NCBI GenBank assembly: GCA_003254885.1
Contig: QANT01000025.1
Coordinates: forward strand, 1-64,000
Direction of reading: 5' to 3'
Source of the DNA: Purshia tridentata
Taxonomy: Eukaryota; Streptophyta; Magnoliopsida; Rosales; Rosaceae
DNA: 64,000 nt
The notes beneath the pieces are model-generated. The model was not told where the DNA came from, made no database searches, and saw nothing but the letters and a program-made list of their open reading frames with translations. Made by a program: the position numbers and the translations under genes. Positions 1 to 11,683 of the stretch are shown piece after piece; the first letter of the stretch is position 1; every line of letters starts with the position of its first letter.

Positions 1-1737
1 AGAGCTGCTAGGCTGCTAAATAATGCACACAAATTTAATAGTCACTAATTCTTCTGCGTACTATATAGAGTCGTCCCATATTAAAATGCTTGTATAATGT
101 ATGCATTAATCAATTTACATTGGACCATTTGTCATCATTTTTGCCCTTCCATCCATTATGGATAGTCTTGTCATCGTCTTTCTTTCATCGATTCTATGTG
201 TAGGTGGGATCTTATCAACAGTATATCACTATATCCCATCATTTCTTTGATCCAACAATCTTATAATATCTTATTCTTTTAAAAAGAAAAAGGAAAAAAA
301 ATCAAGGAAACTCCTCATCCTTTTAAATTTTACAAAAAGGAAATTTTTTAGAGCATTTCCAACTAAACTTCTTAAATTTGATTAATCAAATCTTATTTTG
401 CTGACTTATGTAGTAATTTTTTATTGGTTGTAGTGAATTTCAACAAACTCTTCAATTTTATTAATTTTTTATTTTTTTCTTGTTTAGACAAAATTAAGAT
501 GTTATTAAATTAATAATTTAATATTTGAATAGGGAAATTTACTCTTCGAAATTTTTTAACTAGCATAATTCAGTTGGTTTGAACTTCCAAGGGCACAAAA
601 AGTCCATACATCGACGATTGTGTCCGGATGCTCTCGCTTGTACGGTATCTGAGTGCAATGAACCCTGTTGAAATTACCATCCTCTCCTTCAAACGCCCTT
701 GTGACTCGCAATGTAAGATGGTGATGAAAATAATAATATCATAGGCTTCATAGCTATGTTTTAATTCCTGGTCCGAGGCTCCAGGCAATGAAGCAATCAC
801 CAACACCAAGAGTGCTATAAAATCAAAAATTTAATTCAGAATTGCAAGTGGGTCTGAAATCTGAATCATCCAATTGGTGGGTCAGCAATAAAAGGTGTGA
901 TAATACCCCAATTCTAACAGAATTCAAGGTGTGCGTGTGATATGATAATACAACTTTTTGATTTTGACCAAATACAGCAGAACATTCTATGTTACTTTAA
1001 GCAGAAAAAGAAAACAAAATAAAATAAAATACAACAGAATATACTAGTATTGTAACATGTATGCTCTGGGATAAGGGTAATGTTGTAAAATCAAGATCCA
1101 TTTGAATCTGAAATGGCCATAGAAATTTTGTTTGTATTTAATTTTTAATTCCATATCTAAAACTAAAAGTGGCTTTACAGTTTGCAAAAGTGCTGGGCTT
1201 TGACTAGTATGTGAGCTCCTTTGAGTTCCTTTCCATTATAAAAAGAAAAAAAATTTATTATTGATTGAGGAAAAAAAAAAAAAAGAAATTTATAATCCAT
1301 GTTATTGTATACTTGTATACTTGTATCACATTGTGCAATACTTGAACTCCAGAATTGTGTCTTCTTCAACTACAAAAAGGATGGTGCTATTTCATAACTT
1401 ATTTGATCAAAGGACTAAAAAGTATTTCCCTTTTGCTATAACCTGTGTTTGGTACAAAGCTTCGCCAGGTGCCTGCAAGTAAAACTATAAATTTCTCAAC
1501 AGAAACATTATGTAGCTGTTGTCCGTTAAGAATCTCTGTTGTTTTTTAACAGTTTTAACTGCTACACTGTTGAGTTAACATAATAAGAGACACCAGCATA
1601 AAAAAAATAAATATACACGTACGCACATAGACAAAACCCAGAAAACAAGTGCAAGTGAGTTAAAGAGAGAGATAAAGCAATATGAAAAGAATAATATTTA
1701 AGTCACCCTTGGTACTCAAGCTCACTCCGCTTCTTAA
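1..1737. other. Intergenic, no supported gene
   Basis: AT-rich sequence with poly-A/T runs. The longest open stretch (570-809, minus) begins with a hydrophobic run that resembles a signal peptide, but it has no start ATG in that stretch and no recognisable domain. I see no gene here. Confidence 0.6.
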
Positions 1738-2065
1738 AGTTATAATTTCGATAACGTTGGCACATAATTAGAACCGTTCACATTTTAGATCACTTATTAT
1801 AGATCATCTAAAAAAAATCAACTCAATCCGAAATCATTTAGTTATAGAATTATTGGTAATTAAATAGAAAAAAATCAATGGTGATCAAAAAATCACTTTT
1901 TTATCCAAAACTATTTATTTTTTCTATTTAATTAACAATAATTATATAATCAAATAATTTTCAATTGAGTTGATTTTTTGTATAATTAATCTATAATAAG
2001 TGATCTAAAATATGAACAGTTCTGATTATGCATTAAAATTGTCAAAATTGTCAAAATTGTAATTT
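1738..2065. mobile_element. Palindromic MITE (foldback element)
   Basis: The two halves are imperfect inverted copies over about 150 bp each. The left arm around 1782-1830 (TAGATCACTTATTATAGATC, then AATCAACTCAAT) reappears in reverse complement around 1955-2015, and the arms meet at about 1890-1905. There is no coding capacity. The outer limits and any target-site duplication are not clear, so the ends are approximate. Confidence 0.75.
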
Positions 2066-2514
2066 ACAAGAGTGTGGAGTGACTTTGAGGTCTCCCCCTC
2101 CCCTGGGCAGGAGTGACCCAAAAATTGTTCATAAGAAATTGGGTGACAGACAAACCCAAATATATATAAATATTAATTATATTAGTTCACTTCTCCCACA
2201 GGGTACAAATTGGTGCCAACCCAACACCACCGTGAGGAAAATTTCCAAACTTTATAAGATTTACAAATCCAAACCCATGATCCCAATATTAATATTCATG
2301 GGTTCTTCTTCAATTACTTTTCGGGTCAGATACTCAGAGTCATTCTAATTTTGTAAGAGATCAACAACCCTCAAAAAAGGAAAAAAAAAAAAAAGGGAGA
2401 AAGTTAAAAATAGAGAAGCAGTAAAGCAGCTTCATCTTGACGAGGTAGCCCCCATTTTCTCCCCCAGAAAGCAAACCGTGACTTGAACATGTGAGGCACT
2501 TTCTGATCGATCAT

Positions 2515-2835
2515 CTATCTGAGCATGGACGTTAATGACTGAAAAACAACTTCTTCACAAGGAATTGTGAGACCCATGTCGTGGTCGAAGCCAAATTCCT
2601 CTTCTGCTTGATGAAGAAGGCTTTGGAACTCAGGGCGAGTCAAGAATGAGATGGGGACAATGTATCTGCTTCTGTTCTCGCCAACATAGACCACAAAATG
2701 GCCCTTTGGGACGTCCAAAGGGAGGCCTTGTTCATCATAGTGTTGATGCTGCCTCTTTCCCAAGCTTGAGCACCTCTTCAGAATCTGCTTCAGCACAGCT
2801 GTTTGTGGAAGCCTGTTTGATTTTCTGATGGCCAT
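2515..2835 (-). CDS. SAUR50-like: SAUR family protein, SAUR50-like
   Basis: Single-exon gene for a 106-residue small auxin-up RNA protein. It opens with [20 protein letters not shown]. The SAUR core follows (about residues 38-104), with the conserved [23 protein letters not shown] and [18 protein letters not shown] segments. From memory it is very close to Arabidopsis SAUR50 (At4g34760). Proteins of this clade inhibit PP2C.D phosphatases, which activates plasma-membrane H+-ATPases and drives cell expansion. That role is family knowledge and is not shown here. The lack of introns and the length are normal for SAURs. A TATA-like box lies about 145 bp upstream, and the leader contains a hexanucleotide repeat. 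The start is the only ATG in front of the conserved N-terminus. Confidence 0.96.
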   Translation of the reverse strand: MAIRKSNRLPQTAVLKQILKRCSSLGKRQHQHYDEQGLPLDVPKGHFVVYVGENRSRYIVPISFLTRPEFQSLLHQAEEEFGFDHDMGLTIPCEEVVFQSLTSMLR

Positions 2836-2917
2836 TTCTTCAGAGTAGAGAGCTTTATGGGGAGGAGGGTAAGCAAGTTTTGTTGAGAACTTGAGACTGA
2901 AAAGTGAAGGAGTTTAA

Positions 2918-2950
2918 GGTTGAGGTTGAGGTTGAGGTTGAGGTTGAGGT
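2918..2950. repeat. Hexanucleotide microsatellite (GGTTGA)n in the SAUR leader
   Basis: About five tandem GGTTGA units lie between the TATA-like box (near 2980) and the SAUR ATG, so they are probably transcribed as a TCAACC-rich 5' UTR. Confidence 0.85.
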
Positions 2951-2976
2951 GGTGTGAAATGGCTGAGGGGTGTGTG

Positions 2977-2987
2977 GGTATTTATGG
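2977..2987 (-). promoter_or_regulatory. TATA-like box of the SAUR gene
   Basis: Read on the minus strand the sequence is CATAAATACCC, about 145 bp upstream of the SAUR ATG. This spacing fits a short leader. Confidence 0.5.
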
Positions 2988-3265
2988 TTAGACACTCAGA
3001 GTTGGAGAGGTAAATAGAGAGAGAGAGAAATTGGAGGGCTGGGTAGAGAGAGAAACGAAGTCATGTGGGGTTGTGGGGACATAGGACAAAGTGAGGGTGT
3101 GTTTTGGGGTCTGTGATATAAGCTTAAAAGACATCCAGGGAGCCAACCCCATTGGGTTTTACATCCCCTTGTTGCCCCTCAAAGAACAACTTGGTCCCTC
3201 TCTCTCACATACTCACGTACTCACATAATCACATTTCATCAACTCTCAACTCTTAAATAAAATTT

Positions 3266-3271
3266 TGTCTC
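3266..3271 (+). promoter_or_regulatory. Candidate auxin response element TGTCTC
   Basis: A canonical AuxRE hexamer about 430 bp upstream of the SAUR start. A 6-mer also occurs by chance, so this is only suggestive. Confidence 0.25.
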
Positions 3272-4627
3272 CATTGTATTTGTTAATTTGTACTTTCACT
3301 TTTAGTTTTAGAAACATCCCACCAATTTCATCCTACTCAAGTTAAAAACTATTTTTTTAGTAGCGGAAATTTCGGTACCCCTCTCAAGCTATATGATCTA
3401 ATGCAGTGTAGCTAGCTAGTGGCTACCAACAACTTTTTTCACTTTTCAATTGTCCATGTTTTTACTCATCGACTGCTGTGTTTGGTTCCTATAAATTTCA
3501 AGTTTCAAATGGGAGAATTTTTTTCTCTGTCTCCTCTTTTTGGGATGTTTGGCACATTCTTCCATTTTATTGTTTCAGCTTTTGAATCGCCCGCAGGCCA
3601 TCCTAGTAACTTTTCACTCTCTCGAACCAATAGTCAATATCAAACACCTCTTGTTTAATTTTCATTCACTTTCTCTTTTATTTTTCTTTTGCCCATTTCA
3701 ATATTAATCAGTAAATTCATGTAACTGCTGCATGTACTGAAGCGTACGACCACTTTGTTGGTTGGAGTGTGGCCAGTAGGCCTTGGTCATCTTAAATTAA
3801 TGCTGGTTTTGTGTTTCTTCTTTATGTAAAATCATTGACAGATGAGGTGCAGTTTTTCACATGCATACACAGATCGATCACTGTTGCTGCTTGCAGGATT
3901 TTATTATATTAGAGCGCTAATTAGCCAAAGCCCCACCCATGACATTACCCCAATTAACAATCAATATTTAATCAACCATGAATATCATTCATATCTATTT
4001 AGGCCCTTATCAGTTGAAAGGTTTATTCTTTAACTTTTTAGCTATAGCTTAGGCAATTAGGCATTGCATTCCCCAATCTTTTCTTGTTTCGATTTATCAT
4101 TAAGCACATACCCCACGCCTACCCACTTTTTAATATTGAGTTAAGTTGGCTATATATGCCAATATATGTTGTACTTTGTACCTAGTTCGGTAGGATAATG
4201 CATATTAGTATGTAAAAGCTTTATTTCCCAAAAAATAAACAGAGAGATTCTTTTTCCAATTATGCAAACAAAGAATTATGTATCCAAAACACATGCATGG
4301 AATGATCGATATATCCTAGTTGGGTACCTACCACTAATGAATTAATGGGCTAGCTTCTTAAGTGAATCTATTAACCAGCTACATGTGCAATTATATTAAA
4401 GCTAAACTAATATTATTATAAGTAAAACTCTACCTGCAATGCCATATATTATTATTTAGTAGTTGGTTAAGTGGTTCTAGACAACAGAATTAACTGGAAA
4501 TGGTGATGTCTTTTTCTTTAAGATCTGCTAGCTCGCTCCTTCATCTATGATCTATCTACACACATTAATATTAATTACTATATAATAAATTTATAATGAA
4601 TTGGCTACCTACCTAGCTTAGCTTCAC

Positions 4628-4631
<4 letters not shown>

Positions 4632-4658
<27 letters not shown>
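4632..4658. repeat. (TA)n microsatellite
   Basis: An uninterrupted TA dinucleotide run of about 27 bp in the spacer downstream of nothing recognisable. Confidence 0.9.
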
Positions 4659-7371
4659 CTTGACAATTAATGAATATATCTGGCATGTGTTGTGGTCCTT
4701 CTGCTAGTACTAGCAGCAGTACACCCAATTATCATAAATTGGACATAGTCATAATCAGAGAAATAAACTCAAAATTAAATGGGAGGTACACCGCTCTGCT
4801 CTTATTATGGCTAGCCTGGCTAGATCTGTACAAGTTTGATGTAAATGTCCAATCGATGCCATTGCCCCCCATGCCATGTTCTGAGGCCAGAAAAGGCTGT
4901 GTGTTATTCGATCTCAACTACATCAAATAGTACACTACCCATTTCAATGCTTTACATACGGCTATGTCCGGCATGTCCTTCATCTTGGCCATGGAGTACC
5001 TCATTGATATCATTGATAAACATAGAACCAATGCATGTGTAAAGCTTGTTAGCTAGCCATAATAATTGCACGTCCTTTGAGTCCTTGTGTTCAGTTTAGT
5101 AGAACAAACCTCTTTGAGTTAACGTAAAACTCTTGACCACTTGATTGGACTAAGACTAATGGACTCAAAACAATTAATTGCAAGCTGTGTTCATACTTGC
5201 ATGCCAAAATTAGGACCAAGTTTGATGTTCCTAAACCCAAATTAAAGAAAGCCAGCCTAATTTTATTTGGAATTAGTTTCAAGTTAATTGTCAACTTAAT
5301 CCAAGTTGGCACCCCCTAATTTTCAAAACTTGGGTAAACAGTAACGTAAGAAACTTAGCTAAAAATATTAAGTTGATTGAAGGCCAGCTAGCTATAAAAA
5401 TGAATTGATTAAGTCAGTCAGTCTTTTTGACTGGGCCATAGGTTACAGTAGTACTCTTTAACAGACGCTACCCCCATGTTCTACGATTTAGATTGGCTTA
5501 TAAATGGAGGATAAAAACAGAGAAACTAAGGAAATGGACCCAGCATTGCGTATTCTCCTTACTGTACTAGGCTGCTAGCTAGCTAGCTACTAATCAATAA
5601 CCAAGCCCTCTCTCTCTCCCTCTTCTTCTTTCTTCTAGGGTGAAAATGACCCAACTGAATAGCACATGCCTTTGCCCCCAACACCTCTTGTGTAAAGACT
5701 AAAAGGTAAAGACAAGCTATGACTAGTACATCAGGCACACTCTGTTGAAAGCCCAACCGCCCAGCAAACTCACCCAAACATAACCCATACACATATAGAT
5801 CAAGTTCGCCTAAATATGACTATATGAGCTAGCTTTTTGCTACATAAATCGATCATAGTGGGTACTAGCTAGAGCTTTTTTCTTTGGGTGTCCATCCCTA
5901 ACTGCATTGCAACTACAATTGAAGCCCACCATCGCCATATATGTATATGGTTTTGACGATGCAGATTGAATAGAAAAAGATTGATCATGGAACTCGAATC
6001 AGACATAAAATAAACATGTTCCAGACTTAGACTAAGAGAAGTTTGACTCCGACTACACGAAACTCAAAACTGGGTTCAAGGACCAAAACCTTAACTACCA
6101 AATGACATAAAGCTTTATATTAATTGTTCCATAGTACATCGATTGGTACCGAAACTTGGTGGGGATATTTATATATGGCTCTCGCGACACCTACGTCTAT
6201 GTACCATAATGTCATTAAATTCAAACCCATTAAGCACTCATACATGCAAACACGAATGTGAAAATGTTTTAGATCGAATTCAAATAGAGATTGAAAATGA
6301 GGATTATTGCATGGAATGGCCCCATAACAGCTCACCTTGAAAGCAGGAGCACCAAAGGACTTAGAGGGTTGTATCTCAACCAAATGTATGTGCACATGTA
6401 CTGTATTAAAGATGGGGGAAACCTGTTTAGTTTTTATGTCAAGTTCAAGACTTGGAAGTTCGTCTCAAACACAACTGACCCACAATTGGGACAATATTCT
6501 GTTTATGGGGTCCGAGCCAGGTTGGATTATTTGTTGCATGGTCACCATAAGCCCAACTACAAGGTTTGGAGGCGTAAATGGAGCACTCAAACTATACTTA
6601 TCGAATGAAGAATCTTCCAAGTCTGATTTTTCAACCACCTTGTCATCCAAGAAAATCAAAAGGAAGATTCAAGTTTTCAACCCTTTTAACTGTGGAATAA
6701 TAGTCCTTTTAACTATTTCGGGTACACCAATAATGCACATTAAAGTTTTATATGAATAACAACATGAATTTTATGCATGGATTCTATATACAAAATTGCG
6801 TAAGGATTTTTTTTTGTTGTGATTGGGTGGCATGGACACAAACTGTTGGAATAATTCTTCAATTAATTCAAGTAAACTTGCATCGCCTGCAAGCCGGAAA
6901 CTGAAAGTTTTAAATCTTTGTACCGTTGTTATACCACACTGAACTTAAGAAGATTGCAATCTCAACCCAGCCCAATCCCAGCACAGATTGGCCGATTGGC
7001 GGCCCACGCCCAGAGAGTAGTCACATTAGCTAGATTTAAATTTCACATCGTGTAAATTTAGGATTAAAGCAAAAAAATAGTACATAAATGCCGATGCATT
7101 TCAGAAAATAATGTTTTTTTTTTTTTCCATCAATATATATTTGGCACCATGTAACGCATATTTGCCTTTTTTATAACCTCATATAAAAAAAATTCAATAT
7201 TCTACAAGCATTAGCAAACACGATGTGGTTGCCGGTTTGAAAATGAAGATACTCAAAAGTACCCTTTTGGGGTGGGTCGGTTATAACCTGGCTAGACTGG
7301 CTGGTGGCTACGCTCGTCCTGCTAAGACTGGAATTAAGAATACTCTGGTATTAATTTATTGTTATGGATAT

Positions 7372-10300
7372 CTAAGTAGATAAAACAGCTTGCTTCTGTG
7401 ATGCCTCTTCTGTTTGCAAGCTCTCATAATAGTTGACCAGAACCTTCCATCCCCCAGGACACATAAAACCATCAGGAGGGTTCTCTCCGCTCCTTGCATA
7501 AGCTCGCATCTGAAACCAGCAAAGTTCACCATATTATACAGACCATATTCAACAGATATGATTCTAATTCATAAAACTAATATCTAATTCAACACTCATC
7601 AACACAGTGCTGTAAGGACTTATGAAGCAACATTTGAGAATTTCATCATGGGTTGGCATTCAGCACCCTTTGCACTGAACATTAAGGCCTTGTGCAGTGC
7701 AGCTTTGCCATTCCGCACCACTCTTTTGTTTATAGCATCTTAGATATATCCATTCACATCACATATTTTTTCTCTCATTATTAACATAACTGATACAATT
7801 GAGGTGTGAAACAATACTAACAGAAATGCATGGCCAATTCGGTGGTACTCTCAAAACTATAGCATTTCCATGAAGACAGAGATACACTATTGACAACAAA
7901 GAAATGAAATTCCGTTCCTACCTTGGTTCCAGAGATGAAGAGGAAATCTTTAACACGTGAAGGATCAAAAAATGCCATCTTCTTTTCCACAGTGTCATAA
8001 GCTGCCACCTGCCATTTACAATTAAGGCAGAGGATTAATTGGCACACACAGTGAAGCAAAAATATCATTTCTCATATCAGGTGTTGAATCCACAACCATT
8101 ACTATGTTTTTGATAAAGCTATAGTCTCAAGGGCCACGTCTATTAAACATGTACTCTTGCAGGAGATATAACCAAGTATGAATTCTTCAAATCTGAATTA
8201 GTAGGACTCTGATGACTGATGTAACTAACACATGCATAAAACTCCACATGATAAATATCTATCAAACAAAATAAGCACATCAATGAGCACTCTAGCAGTC
8301 AAGGCTAAAGCACTGTACAATTTCACCTACCCTGAATGGCAAGATATTGAGCTTCTCGAGGCCAGGAGCCATGCTTAGCACCTTTTTCCCATGATCGGGG
8401 TCATATAAATCCCTCTTCTCTGTTGGATGTCCCATACCGGCAGGATCACGGCCCACAATGTAGAAATTTGCACCTGCATTTATCCTTGCTTTGGCATGCC
8501 ATTGTACCTCAGTTGGACCAGCATAGTGCATAGGTGATGGGAATATGCCCACAATAGTAGTTTCAGGGTCGAGAACTCCATCTTCTAGGACCTGAGCAGA
8601 AACAAAATATTTATTAAAAACTACCCATTTTGGACATCTAAAATTGCAATGATTCCTATGCATCTACCTACTTGAATGTGGAAGTGCAAAAGTTAGCTCA
8701 TCACCCAAACGAAAATGAAACTATTACAAATGTCAAATGGGACCAGAATGTTGGCAGGATATAGGAAACAGAATGTTATCATTACTGATGGCAGGTCAAA
8801 TCATTTTGTTATTATAGCTTGGTCACTCTAGATCAAACTTGTAAATTATTGACTGATATATAAAGGAAATGCATGGCAGTGACCTTGCTGTGTTGCTCCA
8901 TCCGAACATCCAAGGGCACATCATCAGGCTTTGTGAAACCTCCTAAAGGATGAAGCAACAGAATCGGATTCTTATAGCCCATTTCCAAGAGTCGCCTGCG
9001 TGTATCAGTCATCAACAAAGCATGGCCATTATGTACAGGATTTCTCAACTGAAAAGCAAAAACTGCATCAGCTTGACGCCTATCAAATTCTTTCCGGAGT
9101 TGTTGAGGAGAGAGTCTATATTGATCAAGCCCGTCATTATATTTTATAGGCTCTAATACTTCCAAATCTCCGCCAATAAGCCAATTTCCAGCTGGAGTGA
9201 TAACCTCCTCAACATATGGCAATCCCGGAGTAGTTGACCCCCAAGTTCTAGCAATCCTTTCTTCTTTGTTATGCTTGTATATCTCAATGCTGCAACAGAA
9301 ATAGCATATTAACAATAGCTAAGATATCACACTTACTAGACTGAGAAGGATATGCATTTATAATTCCAGCTTATCATATTATGAAGTGTAACATGATCAA
9401 TTTTGGAAATCATAACCAGGAATGTGAAACTATAAAGTATAAAATTAATCAGTCAAACACAACGTGGACCATATCACACAGACTACATATAATTTGTGAC
9501 ACAGAGAGTATCAAAAAGTCAGTAATCCAGAAGCTTGTGTAGCTGTGCTGCATAAAAATAATACTTTTCAGTGAATTTCCGCTAAAAGATATCGGATGTC
9601 GTTTCAGATATCATTAAAATAAGAAAATAAACCAATCGGCTTTTTAAAATCACCTCTAATTTGACCTTTATTTACTTAATTACTTGTATGTATGACAAAT
9701 TGACAAAACATAAAGAAATATATGATAAGAACATCAGTTTTGGTGATTATAAAATAATATTGTGTATACAATTAAAATATAAACAGAAACCCAGACGGTA
9801 TAAATTCCCATGTGGAGCAATTTACGACGATTCAGAAGATGAACTAGATTTCATAACTCTGATTGTAAAATAAAAAATACCAAATCAAACACTAAACAGC
9901 GATTAGAATACATTATCGTGGTTTGACAGTGACTGACCTGCTTAATATACCAACCAAATCTCCATTAGGTCCAAGCAGCCCCACATTAGGTGACGACCCA
10001 ATTCTCTCTTTAGTCTCATCGTCAATGGCCAACACAATGGGAAGCGACATATTGACCAGAGACCCATCCTTGATTCTCAAGCTATTGAAGTGCAAGCTCT
10101 GCAAGTACTGGTCCTCCCTCATGAACCCTGTCAATGGGCTAGCCCACCCCTCGCTGATGACGTGGACCCACTCGAGATCAATCTTGGTCAGCCTCACCTT
10201 GGGAAGCGACTCGGCCTCTAAGGCCTTGGAGGCGCGCTTGCTCTCCGGCACCACAAGATCAACCAGAGCCCCGCCGTCCGGTTCAATTAAAGAGCTCTTG

Positions 10301-10491
10301 ATCGTGAATTGAACCGGCTGAGCTGAAGCATGATGCATTGTGGAATTGTAGGCAATAGGTATTAATGGGTCGGAATGGTAAATGGGTTTGGTTCGAATCT
10401 TTGAGAAGTTGGTTTTCTTGATTGGGTTGAGGTTGAGATTGAGGAGGTGGTGGTGGGAGGTAGCAAGGTGTAGTTTAATGGTCAGAGACAT
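7372..10491 (-). CDS. APS: ATP sulfurylase, plastid-type (5 exons)
   Basis: Sulfate adenylyltransferase, the first step of sulfate assimilation (sulfate + ATP to APS + PPi). Exons on the minus strand are 10491-9938, 9289-8884, 8591-8331, 8008-7922 and 7509-7372, giving 481 residues. Residues 1 to about 50 are rich in Ser, Thr, His, Lys and Asn with few acidic residues, like a chloroplast transit peptide. The nucleotide-binding [10 protein letters not shown] motif has its HNGH at 271-274, and the GRDPAG motif is at 367-372. The C-terminus has [18 protein letters not shown], typical of plant APS. Length matches the family (about 460-485). I found no match to the miR395 target that marks many plant APS mRNAs, so this may be the APS2-like isoform. 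In Arabidopsis, APS2 is reported to have a cytosolic form made from a downstream start, so dual targeting is possible. Confidence 0.96.
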
Positions 10492-10733
10492 GTTGTTTGT
10501 TGGGATTTGGGAGAATGGTGTTGGTGGAGTTTTACTATAGAGATCCGCTTAATCTGGGAAACTGTAATATGGCCACTAAATTTGGCCAACATTTTGGTAA
10601 GGAAGAATAGCAGGGATTATACATACGAAGTAGGACCGAAAGAGACCACACGTTAACGCTAGCCTTTGAGTTTGTGATGCAAGTTCGCTACTGGCCTCAA
10701 GTACTTAGGGGACCAGACCTGACTGTTTTCTGT

Positions 10734-11176
10734 GAATTGTTTATTGTGTGGTTTTAATATGGGCCTCTTGAAAGCAACGGGAATGTGATGGTAAAGTAAA
10801 GCCCACTCCTCCACTCCACTCCACCCAATTAATTTAAGAGTGATTTATAGGCCAGTTCAATTTTTTCTTCTTTATTATACTAATATTTAGAAATTTAGGA
10901 TTAAATACTAAGTTCAATACTTTTTTATAAAATCAGTCTTGCTCATAATTTTTAGGTTTGACTACTAACTAATGAATTTGATTTTTAGAATAAGTCACAA
11001 ATTTACAACTTATTTGTTTTGGGCTTTATAGAATTGTTTATTGTGTGGTTTTAATATGGGCCTCTCGAAAGCAACGGGAATGTGATGGTAAAGTAAAGCC
11101 CACTCCTCCAATCCACCCAATTAATTTAAGAGTGGTTTAAAGGCCAGTTCAATTTTTTCTCCATTATACTAATATT
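10734..11176. repeat. Direct duplication, about 155 bp, offset 297 bp
   Basis: Copy 1 (10734-10888) and copy 2 (11031-11176) share GAATTGTTTATTGTGTGG, the GGGCCTCT(T/C)GAAAGCAACG block and the AATTAATTTAAGAGTG block. They differ by a few substitutions and short indels. About 140 bp of unrelated sequence separates them. They lie about 240-690 bp upstream of the ATP sulfurylase ATG. Confidence 0.9.
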
Positions 11177-11434
11177 TTAATACTTTTTATTTTTTATTAA
11201 GGTCTAAAAATATTATTCAGATATTTTTTATTTAAAAAATAGGTAATATTATCTTAAAATTAATGATATGTAAATTTTAATATTTTCCTAATATTATCAT
11301 AATATTATTCTAATCATATATTATTTTAATATTATAATATTATATTGTATATCCTAATTAATATTATTATATTATCTCATAATTAATTATAAGATTTAAC
11401 TGTACTAAACGAACGATTGATTCTGGTTTGTAAA

Positions 11435-11683
11435 TACATTTCAATTGTACCAATCAATAGATCGGCTCTGGTTTGTCGGATTTTATGTTATGGTTTAGCT
11501 CTAAGATTTTGGGCTCCGCCCAAAATTCCAGAGCTAAACCCTAACATAACGCCTCTATCGAACACATTATATACCCTAGAAGGAGATGAGGTGAAAAGAT
11601 GAGATTTACCCTCAAAACTCAGGAAATGAAGCGACTTAAATATATATATATATCAACTCATATATTGGTACAATTGAAATGTA
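11435..11683. repeat. Nested inverted repeat / possible MITE
   Basis: Outer arms: 20-bp perfect inverted copies at 11435-11454 and 11664-11683. Inner hairpin: 30-nt arms at 11485-11514 and 11518-11547, with 26 of 30 positions complementary and a 3-nt loop. No coding potential. The layout fits a decayed foldback element. A small-RNA precursor is a weaker alternative. Confidence 0.6.

Larger units (their letters stand above)
2990..7370. other. Intergenic, about 4.4 kb
   Basis: Gene-poor AT-rich DNA with a (TA)n microsatellite at 4632-4658 and a TAGC repeat near 5575-5590. The open stretches (for example 6337-6759, plus, 140 codons) lack recognisable domains, plausible start context or splice partners. 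I see no gene. Confidence 0.6.

Noticed and set aside
570-809. Minus-strand open stretch of 79 codons with a hydrophobic start, like a secreted peptide
   Set aside because: No ATG at the hydrophobic start, no cysteine pattern of a known peptide family and no splice partner that I could define.
6120-6759. Overlapping open stretches, up to 140 codons on the plus strand
   Set aside because: Composition looks like translated non-coding DNA, with overlapping frames on both strands and no domain.
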